Part shown: positions 52,604 to 59,955 of the stretch, one piece after another | Numbering within the stretch: position 1 is the first letter of the stretch | Layout of the letters: every line of letters starts with the position of its first letter | Source of the DNA: Butyrivibrio sp. INlla18 | GTDB lineage: Bacteria > Bacillota > Clostridia > Lachnospirales > Lachnospiraceae | Reading direction: 5' to 3' | NCBI RefSeq assembly: GCF_900103635.1 | Contig: NZ_FMXK01000007.1 | Location: 62,001 to 126,000 of the forward strand | Length of the DNA stretch: 64,000 nucleotides | Program-made: the position numbers and the translations under genes | The notes under the pieces: model-generated | Databases searched by the model: none | What the model saw: only the letters and a program-made list of their open reading frames with translations | Told to the model about the DNA's origin: nothing

Positions 52604-53398
52604 TCACATTCCTGCAACTGCAAGAATCATATCTGGCAGCACTACATTTCTGCCCTTGTCATACTGTTCTTGTTCCTCATCAGTCCTACCAACAAGTGCT
52701 ACTCCCGTTGCAGAATTGTCAGAAACAACAAGAAGCGCTACAGCAGGCACTTCTAATAGGTCTGCAACAAGATAAAAAGAGCTTGTTTCCATTTCAATAA
52801 GGTCTGTATCAAAAGAACGTATTTCATCCAAATGCACGTATTCAAGCGCAATAGATGGTGTACAGAACACACTTCCGCTACGAATATCATAGCCACGCTT
52901 CTTTCCAAGACCAATTACCTCATCTATAAAGTTCTTGTCAGGGTATACTTTTGAAAATAGCATATTATCTCGAATTGATTCTTTTATCAAAAATGAATCC
53001 GCATAGCTTCCTGATATAGAATAGGACGGAGTACACACATCTCCTACATGGAAGTCCTCTTTAAGCGCCCCAACTGCTCCAATGAAAATAACTTTTTTGA
53101 ATGATAGCTCGGCACTGAGCGTAAGATGATCAATAAGATTGCTAGCAGAAGATGCCGTCTTGATCCACGCAATCTTTAGATTATCCTTTTCTACAAGATA
53201 TCCACCAAGATAAGCAGATTCCCTCAAGGTAGTCACTTTACAATATGCATCCATGTGAAGCTTATAAGGAGTAAAGCTAGGTGCAACAACAAGAGCATCA
53301 TACATGATGTCTTCTCTGAGTCCAAAAGTTTCAAGCATCATGTGCTCAGAATTATATTTATGGCATGTGTCTAATATTTTCTTTAGCTTTTCTTTCAT
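52604..53398 (-). CDS. Nucleoside phosphorylase / nucleosidase superfamily protein
   Basis: The 264-aa protein has the PNP/UDP phosphorylase fold: KKVIFIGAVGALKEDFHVGDV is the glycine-rich loop, and DLIEMETSSFYLVADLLEVPAVALLVVSDN matches the ME-x-S/A substrate motif and the SDN closing motif. It could cleave purine nucleosides or methylthioadenosine; the exact substrate is not settled. ATG 53398 follows GGAGAGAG; a longer frame to 53467 lacks a site. No partner gene is adjacent; the second inverted-repeat array begins about 100 bases upstream of its start. Confidence 0.85.
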   Translation of the reverse strand: MKEKLKKILDTCHKYNSEHMMLETFGLREDIMYDALVVAPSFTPYKLHMDAYCKVTTLRESAYLGGYLVEKDNLKIAWIKTASSASNLIDHLTLSAELSFKKVIFIGAVGALKEDFHVGDVCTPSYSISGSYADSFLIKESIRDNMLFSKVYPDKNFIDEVIGLGKKRGYDIRSGSVFCTPSIALEYVHLDEIRSFDTDLIEMETSSFYLVADLLEVPAVALLVVSDNSATGVALVGRTDEEQEQYDKGRNVVLPDMILAVAGM

Positions 53399-53502
53399 AC
53401 TCTCTCCTTCATGTCTTATCTGAAAATAGTTATTTGTTAGTATAATTGTCGCGCAACTATTTAGCAATCAAATTTTTCATGCTTCATGCGGTCAATTGCG
53501 TA

Positions 53503-53688
53503 TTACCTGCATGTTTTATTTTTCTCTCGTTGCAGGTAATGAATTTCTTATTCAAGAATGCTTTGAAGCGCAATTATATACCTGCAAACTTAATCTCAGC
53601 GTAGATTCAGGTAATAGAATCCCGATTAATCCTGTAAAAGAGCTCAAAATAATACCTGCAATCGCCAATATCCAGCAAATGCAGGTAA
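53503..53688. repeat. Second array of 37-bp inverted-repeat units (three units)
   Basis: Units at 53503-53539, 53578-53614 and 53652-53688. Each has ACCTGCA, 19 intervening bases, then TGCAGGT (TTCAGGT in the middle unit), the same geometry as the array at 5844. Start distances are 75 and 74. The 19-base interiors differ from each other and from the first array. No gene lies in the interval 53399-53786. Confidence 0.85.
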
Positions 53689-53749
53689 AATCAGTAATTC
53701 TCGCATGGCTAGCTCGGGCCAAAAGCCACAAGCAGCCGTCCCAAGCATC

Positions 53750-53788
53750 AAAAATGAGCCACAACCGACCTCCCTGAGGCTCATTTTT
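53750..53788. repeat. REP-like short hairpin 2, likely also the terminator of the radical SAM gene
   Basis: AAAAATGAGCC (53750-53760) and GGCTCATTTTT (53778-53788) pair perfectly around ACAACCGACCTCCCTGA. On the minus strand the stem starts at the stop codon of the radical SAM gene and ends in a T run, so it can terminate that transcript. Confidence 0.75.
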
Positions 53789-54647
53789 AGCAATTCCCAG
53801 TAAACACGTTCGTAAGCTCTTTTCTTGCCACGTCAGCAAGCTTATAGACTAGGTCAACAGAAGTTGGCTCTCTATCAGTCATGTTAAATCTAGGGAAAAA
53901 TCGCGATATATGAAGCGGAATGTCCTTGCCGGACTTGCCACCGTAGACATCCTCAAGAGATGCTATCCAGGAAGAAAGAAGCTCCATCTCACGGACGGTA
54001 TCGTTCTCCCTAGGAATGATGAGCGTTGTAAGCTCCACGTGGCAGTGCTTTACAGCTTCTTTGATAAAGTTCATGACCATCTTGCGGTTTCCGAGGATGA
54101 GCTCGTCATAGAAGTAGTCAGTAAAGCTCTTTAGATCAATATTCATAGCGTCAATGTAGGGAATAAGCTCATTTAGAACATCAAGACTAGCCATACCATT
54201 GGTAACAAGGACGTTTTTCATACCTCGGTCATGAACGAGCCTTGCGGTATCGCGGACATATTCATAGCCAATAAGTGGCTCATTATAAGTAAAGGCAACT
54301 CCGATGTTGCCTTGATTTTTGTACATGCGTGCCATGCCGGCAAGCTCTTCTGGAGACATGAATTTTGCGTCGTCCTCAAGCTTGTAGGCATAATCCGACC
54401 AGGAGATGTCGTAGTTCTGGCAAAATGGGCATCTAAGGTTACAGCCATAGCTACCCACAGATAGAATCAGGCTTCCAGGCATATACATGGAAAGCGGCTT
54501 CTTTTCTATAGGATCAAGAGCTATGCTGGTGATCTTGCCGTAGTTAAGGGGCCTTATGGTACCATTTATACAGCCTCTAACTCCGCAAAAGCCTCTACCA
54601 TCTTCTGCAATTTCGCACTGCCTGTAACATACTCCGCACTTAGCCAT
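53787..54647 (-). CDS. AmmeMemoRadiSam system radical SAM enzyme
   Basis: The 286-aa radical SAM protein has the [4Fe-4S] motif CNLRCPFCQN (about residues 69-78) and family stretches FCGVRGCINGTIRPLNYGK, IEKKPLSMYMPGS, VAFTYNEPL and MKNVLVTNGMAS. Two further cysteines near the N-terminus (KCGVCYRQC) may bind metal. This family is found next to Memo and AMMECR1 proteins, as here; the reaction is not established to my knowledge. The Memo-AMMECR1 gene ends 122 bases upstream. GGAAGTG precedes the ATG. Confidence 0.95.
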   Translation of the reverse strand: MAKCGVCYRQCEIAEDGRGFCGVRGCINGTIRPLNYGKITSIALDPIEKKPLSMYMPGSLILSVGSYGCNLRCPFCQNYDISWSDYAYKLEDDAKFMSPEELAGMARMYKNQGNIGVAFTYNEPLIGYEYVRDTARLVHDRGMKNVLVTNGMASLDVLNELIPYIDAMNIDLKSFTDYFYDELILGNRKMVMNFIKEAVKHCHVELTTLIIPRENDTVREMELLSSWIASLEDVYGGKSGKDIPLHISRFFPRFNMTDREPTSVDLVYKLADVARKELTNVFTGNC

Positions 54648-54666
54648 ATCACACTTCCCCCAAAAA

Positions 54667-54697
54667 ATGAGCTCTAACCGACCTCCCTAGGGCTCAT
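54667..54697. repeat. REP-like short hairpin 3
   Basis: ATGAGC / GCTCAT arms around TCTAACCGACCTCCCTAGG; the loop shares AACCGACCTCCCT with the hairpin at 53750. It lies between the two AmmeMemoRadiSam genes. Confidence 0.65.
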
Positions 54698-54730
54698 CAA
54701 CAACCTGCGATACCTATGTTCATTCCAAAA

Positions 54731-54761
54731 ATGGACCACTAACCCCGTCCCCTAGGTCCAT
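54731..54761. repeat. REP-like short hairpin 4
   Basis: ATGGACC / GGTCCAT arms, extendable by AA/TT, around ACTAACCCCGTCCCCTA. It lies eight bases beyond the Memo-AMMECR1 stop, and on the minus strand may weaken transcription into the radical SAM gene. Confidence 0.65.
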
Positions 54762-54768
54762 TTCGGAC

Positions 54769-56154
54769 TCATACATGCCTTATAACTTCGAATCTCTGGA
54801 GCTGAACCTCCTCGTCCTCGGTGATTCCGCCCTTTTGCATTGCAATTGCGATCTGCTCTTCGATAGTATCTACGCCATCAAGGTCAGGTAAAAGAAGTCC
54901 TCTCTTCCTGCCACTTGATACGATAACGCCGTAGCGCTTAACATCAAGCTGATCGATTGAAGTGATATATTCAGGTTCAGACAAAACATCAACGTTAACT
55001 TCCAAAAAGCCCAGCTCATCAGCTGTAATAGGTCTAAATCTAGGGTCTCTTGTGGACGCGCTGATAGCGTTATTGATGATCTCAAGAGCCAGATTATCCT
55101 GAGTAGGTCCGATGGTTCCAATGCATCCGCGAAGCTTTCCGTGTTCATGAATTGAAACGAAGGCTCCAGCCTTTCTTGTAAGCAGTTCTTCTGGAAGGTC
55201 GTCTGGAATAGAGATGACTTCACGCCTTAGGATATAGCTTTCAAGAGACTTTATTGCGAGTTTCACATAAGGATCTGCCTTTTTCCTACTCTGTTCCACT
55301 TCCTCTTCCTTTCTCTTAAAAAAAGAATCAAGAAAACGCCTCTTTTTGTCTGGCTCCACAGGGTAGAACATGCAGATTCCATAGCCTACGCCTGTAACAT
55401 CCTGGTGAGATAATCTCTTAGCACTTACCTTTACTCCGTCCAGGGTTCCTGCCATTATGACAAAAGACCTGTGGCCGCACTCTGCTGCCTTCTCACAAAA
55501 AGACTCATCAAAGTCAAATAGTTCTCCAAAAGCCCCTCTTCCGCACACATCCATGATCTTCTGGTCATAGACTGGTCCCTCGGGAGCATATCCATATGGA
55601 CCATAGTCTTTTAGCTTGTGTGAAAGGTCTCCGCTTGCCACCACAACGACCTTTCTGCCAGTCTTGTCTGCGGCATCCTTGATGATCTGTCCCAGCCTAT
55701 AATGGTCCGTCAATGGAAGTCCAGAAAGGCCTATGCGCACGATCTTGCCGCCCTTATACTTTTTCCTAATAAACCACAGAGGCACCATGGTTCCGTGGTC
55801 AAGGTCTCTATCTATCTCACCATCTGTTCCTGCGGGAAAAGAGAAGCTGTCTGCAATCTTGCATATCTCTTTTACCAAAGGCATGTCGTATTCCTCAAGG
55901 AATCTGACGCCTCCGGCTCCAAATCTAGCAAAAGAGCCTGTGGCCGCATTTCCAGGTGAAATATGGAAATAGTCCGCATACATAGTAGCGTGAGGGCTTG
56001 TTATGACTATTGTCTCTGGGGCAAGCTCAGCAATAGCCTCGGCAACTCTCTCATATGAACTTGTAGTTTCAGCAATCTGCGCTTCTCCGCCCTTTCCTAC
56101 TTCCGGCACGATAAGTGGCGGATGCGGCACCATAAACGCTCCTAGTATCGGCAT
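54769..56154 (-). CDS. Memo-like (class III extradiol dioxygenase fold) protein fused to AMMECR1 domain
   Basis: The 461-aa protein has an N-terminal Memo/LigB-like domain (about 1-270) with metal-ligand-type histidines in MVPHPPLIVP, SPHATMYADY and VVASGDLSHKL. After a basic linker (FFKRKEEEVEQSRKK) comes an AMMECR1 domain (about 285-461) with the hallmark GKLRGCIGTIGP. ATG 56154 follows GGAGG; an earlier in-frame ATG at 56178 is inside that region. With the radical SAM gene it forms the AmmeMemoRadiSam module. nagA lies 32 bases upstream in the same direction. Confidence 0.94.
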   Translation of the reverse strand: MPILGAFMVPHPPLIVPEVGKGGEAQIAETTSSYERVAEAIAELAPETIVITSPHATMYADYFHISPGNAATGSFARFGAGGVRFLEEYDMPLVKEICKIADSFSFPAGTDGEIDRDLDHGTMVPLWFIRKKYKGGKIVRIGLSGLPLTDHYRLGQIIKDAADKTGRKVVVVASGDLSHKLKDYGPYGYAPEGPVYDQKIMDVCGRGAFGELFDFDESFCEKAAECGHRSFVIMAGTLDGVKVSAKRLSHQDVTGVGYGICMFYPVEPDKKRRFLDSFFKRKEEEVEQSRKKADPYVKLAIKSLESYILRREVISIPDDLPEELLTRKAGAFVSIHEHGKLRGCIGTIGPTQDNLALEIINNAISASTRDPRFRPITADELGFLEVNVDVLSEPEYITSIDQLDVKRYGVIVSSGRKRGLLLPDLDGVDTIEEQIAIAMQKGGITEDEEVQLQRFEVIRHV

Positions 56155-56186
56155 ATCTACCTCCAAACAATTCCCCAAATATAATC

Positions 56187-57302
56187 TCAGGACTTGATAA
56201 CCCTAACGATCTCAAGATCCTTATCAAGTATTACAAGATCACCCTTCTTGCCAACTTCAATGCTACCAACCTTGTCCTCTACGCCAATAGACCTGGCTGG
56301 ATTTATAGTAGCGCACTTAACAGCTGTTTCCAGCGGTATATTCATCTCTTTTACTACAGTCTTCATGCAGTTCATAAGGTTAGTAACTGAACCAGCGATA
56401 GTGCCATCAGCCAAAGTTGCCTTGTTACCATGTACAAAGACCTCCTGGCCTCCCAGCTCGTACTGGCCATCATCAAGGCCTGCTGCCATCATCGAATCGC
56501 TGATAAGAACGATCCTGTCGTCACCAAGCATCTTGAAGGTTGCCCTTACAGAAGCAGGATTTATATGAACGCCGTCGCAGATAAGCTCAGCGTACACGTT
56601 TTCACAGTCACTAACTGCTCCCACAACTCCAGGAGCCCTGTGGGTAAAGCCGTTCATAGCATTATATAAATGAGTTACATGCCAAGCGCCATTTTGGAAG
56701 GCTTCCATGGCAGTCTCATAATCTGCGTCAGTGTGGGCAATGGATATAACAACCTTGTCTTTAAGAGCCTTTATAAACTCCATTCCTCCAGGATTTTCAG
56801 GAGCAATATCGCAGAGCTTTATAAGTCCCTTTGCTTTGTCCTGAAGTCTTAAAAACATGTCTACATCTGGATTTCTGATATAATCAGCCTTCTGAGCACC
56901 CTTCTTTTTCTCAGCGATGAAAGGTCCCTCCATGTTGATACCGATGATATCAGCTTCATCAGAAGCACCCTTGTGACCTGCAATAGTTTCAAAAACTCTA
57001 GAGAGCTTATCCTCAGGGAAGGTCATAGATGTAGGACAAAGGCTTGTGATTCCGCTCTTAAGCTCATACTTAAGAATCTCTGTAAGTCCCTTGTCATCCT
57101 CATCGCAGAAGTCATGTCCAACAGCAGCATGTAGGTGCACATCCACAAGTCCAGGAATGACGTAGCATCCAGAGGCATCGATAACCTCTTTCCCAGCTAT
57201 ATCTTCATCTACAATCCTAGTAAAAAGTCCATCCTTAATTTCCACATTTTTCTTCAGAAATCTTGTGTTATCCACAAAAACCAAACCATTTTTAACTATC
57301 AT
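56187..57302 (-). CDS. nagA: N-acetylglucosamine-6-phosphate deacetylase
   Basis: The 371-aa amidohydrolase removes acetate from GlcNAc-6-P in the cytoplasm. PGLVDVHLHAAVGHDF carries the metal HxH, NMEGPFIAEKKKGAQK the metal Glu, HLYNAMNGFTHRAPGVVGA a metal His and substrate loop, and LISDSMMAAGLDDG the catalytic Asp. No nagB or transporter gene is adjacent, so its link to the downstream Memo-AMMECR1 gene is positional only. AGGAG precedes the ATG. Confidence 0.96.
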   Translation of the reverse strand: MIVKNGLVFVDNTRFLKKNVEIKDGLFTRIVDEDIAGKEVIDASGCYVIPGLVDVHLHAAVGHDFCDEDDKGLTEILKYELKSGITSLCPTSMTFPEDKLSRVFETIAGHKGASDEADIIGINMEGPFIAEKKKGAQKADYIRNPDVDMFLRLQDKAKGLIKLCDIAPENPGGMEFIKALKDKVVISIAHTDADYETAMEAFQNGAWHVTHLYNAMNGFTHRAPGVVGAVSDCENVYAELICDGVHINPASVRATFKMLGDDRIVLISDSMMAAGLDDGQYELGGQEVFVHGNKATLADGTIAGSVTNLMNCMKTVVKEMNIPLETAVKCATINPARSIGVEDKVGSIEVGKKGDLVILDKDLEIVRVIKS

Positions 57303-57334
57303 TACTAAAAACTCCTATTGCTCCGCTTTTCTCT

Positions 57335-58741
57335 TTATTTTTCAAATAGTCTGATAAGCTTACCCTTTAAGCCAGCGCTATAGGGGTGCTCTCTCATAGA
57401 CAGGTTAAACTTATTTGAACCAATGAGCACAGTCTGAGGATGGGTAAACTCCATGAATCCCCATTTTCCATGATATGCGCCCATTCCGGAATGACCAACA
57501 CCATTAAATGGCACGCCTTTAACCATCATATGAAGGCATACTTCGTTGATACAACCTCCGCCAAACTGCATGCGCTGCATAGTTTTCTTGGCCCATTTAA
57601 TATCCCTAGTGAAAAGATATAACGAAAGGCCCTTTTCTCTTCTTGAAATAGCATCAAGAAGGCCGTCAATCTCTGCATCCTTGTAGGTAACCACAGGAAG
57701 AAGCGGGCAAAAGAGTTCTCTTTGAACGATCTCTTCGTCCTTATCCACAGGGAATATGACAGTTGGCGCATAGCGAAGCGACACCTCGTCTCCGAATCCC
57801 CCAAGAACAATCCTATCTCTATATTTATCCGCTGTATCAGCACATTTCTTGTAAGCACCTTCATTTATCAGATGCGGATACTCTGAATTAACAGTAGGAT
57901 TGTCGCCAATCTGAGTATTAAAGGCATTTTTAAGCTCTTTTACAAACTCTTCACTAATTTCCTCAGCCACAGCCACCTGATTGACGTTAATGCAGATCTG
58001 GCCGCTATTAAGTATCTTGAAAAAGGCAATCTTCCTTGCCGCATCCTTAATATCAGCGTCCTTCCTAACTATTGCCCAGTTTCCAGTTTCGCCCCCAAGC
58101 TCAAGAGCTGTAGATGTAAGGTTCCTAGCTGCTTCTTCTAGTACATGGACGCCAACCTTGGGAGATCCTGTGTAAAAGATCTTGTCAAAGCGCTGCTGAA
58201 GGCACATATCAGCAACATCGTGTCCACCATCTATGACAGTTACGTATTCTGGCGGAAATGTCTCCGCCACAATCCTCTTAACTACCTCAGTACAGTGAAC
58301 TGACTTGGAGCTTGTCTTTATCACAGCTGTGTTACCGCCTGCAAGAGACGCTGTCAAAACTCCAAGGGATAATAAAACCGGGAAGTTAAAGGGACTTATT
58401 ATAAGCGAAACGCCGTAAGGCATCTTGTAAACTTTAGTCACAATACTTGGAAAGCAGTGAATACCGCTAAAATGCGTCTCAGGTCTTGCCCAACGTTTAA
58501 GACCTCTAATTGTCTCATTAAGCTCCAAGATAAGGCTTCCAATGTCGCAAAAATACGCTTCAAGCGGAGCCCTTCCAAGATCATCAGCTAGAGCCTTTTC
58601 AAGATCTTTTTCATTAGCGATTACAGCCGCCTTAAGTTTTCTAAGCTGCTCAATTCTAAAGTTAACATCTAAGGTCTCTCCCTTTAAAAAGAATTCCCTT
58701 TGAACATTAACTATTTCCTCAATATCTTCCTTGTTGTACAT
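57335..58741 (-). CDS. Aldehyde dehydrogenase (ALDH3-like)
   Basis: The 468-aa NAD(P)-dependent enzyme oxidises aldehydes to acids. Catalytic Cys in NSGQICINVNQVAV (about 243) and the general-base Glu in ALELGGETGNW are present; SPFNFPVLLSLGVLTASLAGGNTAVIKTSS is the cofactor-binding stretch. Lengths and C-terminus fit the class 3 or YwdH-type group. ATG 58741 follows GGGAAAAG; a longer frame to 58825 would overlap the DUF2804 gene and lacks a site. The physiological substrate is unknown. Confidence 0.93.
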   Translation of the reverse strand: MYNKEDIEEIVNVQREFFLKGETLDVNFRIEQLRKLKAAVIANEKDLEKALADDLGRAPLEAYFCDIGSLILELNETIRGLKRWARPETHFSGIHCFPSIVTKVYKMPYGVSLIISPFNFPVLLSLGVLTASLAGGNTAVIKTSSKSVHCTEVVKRIVAETFPPEYVTVIDGGHDVADMCLQQRFDKIFYTGSPKVGVHVLEEAARNLTSTALELGGETGNWAIVRKDADIKDAARKIAFFKILNSGQICINVNQVAVAEEISEEFVKELKNAFNTQIGDNPTVNSEYPHLINEGAYKKCADTADKYRDRIVLGGFGDEVSLRYAPTVIFPVDKDEEIVQRELFCPLLPVVTYKDAEIDGLLDAISRREKGLSLYLFTRDIKWAKKTMQRMQFGGGCINEVCLHMMVKGVPFNGVGHSGMGAYHGKWGFMEFTHPQTVLIGSNKFNLSMREHPYSAGLKGKLIRLFEK

Positions 58742-58784
58742 ATCTTTTCCCGTATTTACTGATTTTTTACAATAACATAAGTTA

Positions 58785-59810
58785 TCAATATCTATTGTGA
58801 ACCTTCTCTGCAAAACACATAACATCCTTTATCTCTATCTTGGTACCATCGTCAAGTATTGCAGTTCCGCTCATCCTGCCAAATACCTGATGCTGATCAG
58901 ATACTATCACCTTAAAATCAAGGCATGCCGCTCTATCAAGCACAGGCACAAAGTCCATTTCAAATCTTCCATCAGATGAAGTGAACTTCCATGGCTCCAT
59001 ATATGAATTTGCAGGAATATGGAAGGTGACATCATCCAATTTATGGACCTTTCCGTCATAGAATATCACATTTTCCGTTGATGCAGTGGTATTACCAAAG
59101 CCATAACCTATATTAAAGCCAAAAGGCTTGCCATTTATATCGCAGTTACCTGATCCCCAATGCCAGGTATTATCGTAGGTCCAGACACCTCGGCCCCAAT
59201 CCAGAGTTCCAAAATCAGTCTTTGGATCAAACTCATATTTTTTACCATCATACTCCATGTAGCCTGAGGCTCTCATGCAGTTGATCTTCTGGTTATAGTA
59301 AAATGCATGCTTTTTGTCCCATGGAGTTGCGATGACCATAGAATCCATAGGTGGTTGCTCCAAGACTATATCGCAGTCAAAGCTCTTTTCCCCATTAAAT
59401 CTGTCAAAATGGCAGACAATGTGGCGCTTGCCATTAAGGGCTTCAAAGCGCATCTGAAGCCTGTCATCAGCATAGGCTGTCACACCGCTAGCTGAGCTTG
59501 ATGGCAGTCCCAATTTGCCCATAGGTAGCAGATTTATAACGCTTTCTGTATGTTCATGTGGATCATCTCCGAATTCCAAAAGAGATACGGACTGAAGGCC
59601 AATATAGCCATCATCTGAGATTGTGAAGGCTCCTGCGAACTTTTCTGAAAGGACAAGATAGTAGTCCCACTCCTTGATACGCCACTTTGGCGCCTTGATC
59701 TTGTTTCTGTCATATACTTGCAAAAGAGATCTTGACCAGCCAGGCTCTTTTAATTCCCCCCGACCATCCAAAAGTGCATGAGAACTAATAACTTCGTGAT
59801 TTCTAGGCAT
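58785..59810 (-). CDS. DUF2804 family protein
   Basis: The 341-aa cytoplasmic beta-rich protein belongs to DUF2804; the N-terminal HALLDGRGELKEPGWSRSL, the DWGRGVWTYDNTWHWGSG block and NIGYGFGNTTASTEN are typical. Function unknown; some relatives resemble lipocalin-like or glycan-binding folds. ATG 59810 (GGGGGTG site) matches the usual family start; a 13-residue longer frame with AGGAAAC site is possible. The aldehyde dehydrogenase gene begins 44 bases downstream. Confidence 0.88.
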   Translation of the reverse strand: MPRNHEVISSHALLDGRGELKEPGWSRSLLQVYDRNKIKAPKWRIKEWDYYLVLSEKFAGAFTISDDGYIGLQSVSLLEFGDDPHEHTESVINLLPMGKLGLPSSSASGVTAYADDRLQMRFEALNGKRHIVCHFDRFNGEKSFDCDIVLEQPPMDSMVIATPWDKKHAFYYNQKINCMRASGYMEYDGKKYEFDPKTDFGTLDWGRGVWTYDNTWHWGSGNCDINGKPFGFNIGYGFGNTTASTENVIFYDGKVHKLDDVTFHIPANSYMEPWKFTSSDGRFEMDFVPVLDRAACLDFKVIVSDQHQVFGRMSGTAILDDGTKIEIKDVMCFAEKVHNRY

Positions 59811-59908
59811 ATTAACACCCCCATAGGCGCACAGATCAAGTATTTTCATGTTTCCTATTTATTATAATATAAATTCATAAAAAGTTATTATTTCTTGGGC
59901 AAAAAATG

Positions 59909-59916
59909 ACGATAAA
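59909..59916 (+). promoter_or_regulatory. Sigma-28-like -10 element before flagellin
   Basis: GACGATAA differs by one base from the flagellar consensus GCCGATAA and lies 40 bases before the flagellin ATG. The TAAA -35 element is not convincing at the right distance. Confidence 0.35.
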
Positions 59917-59955
59917 CTATATGCAACTTAATGTTTATTTTTGATGGGTAAAAAT

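Noticed and set aside
53503-53688. Coding frame across the second array (possible 93-95 aa products on either strand)
   Set aside because: The frames are explained by repeated motifs, lack ribosome sites and have no recognisable protein features.
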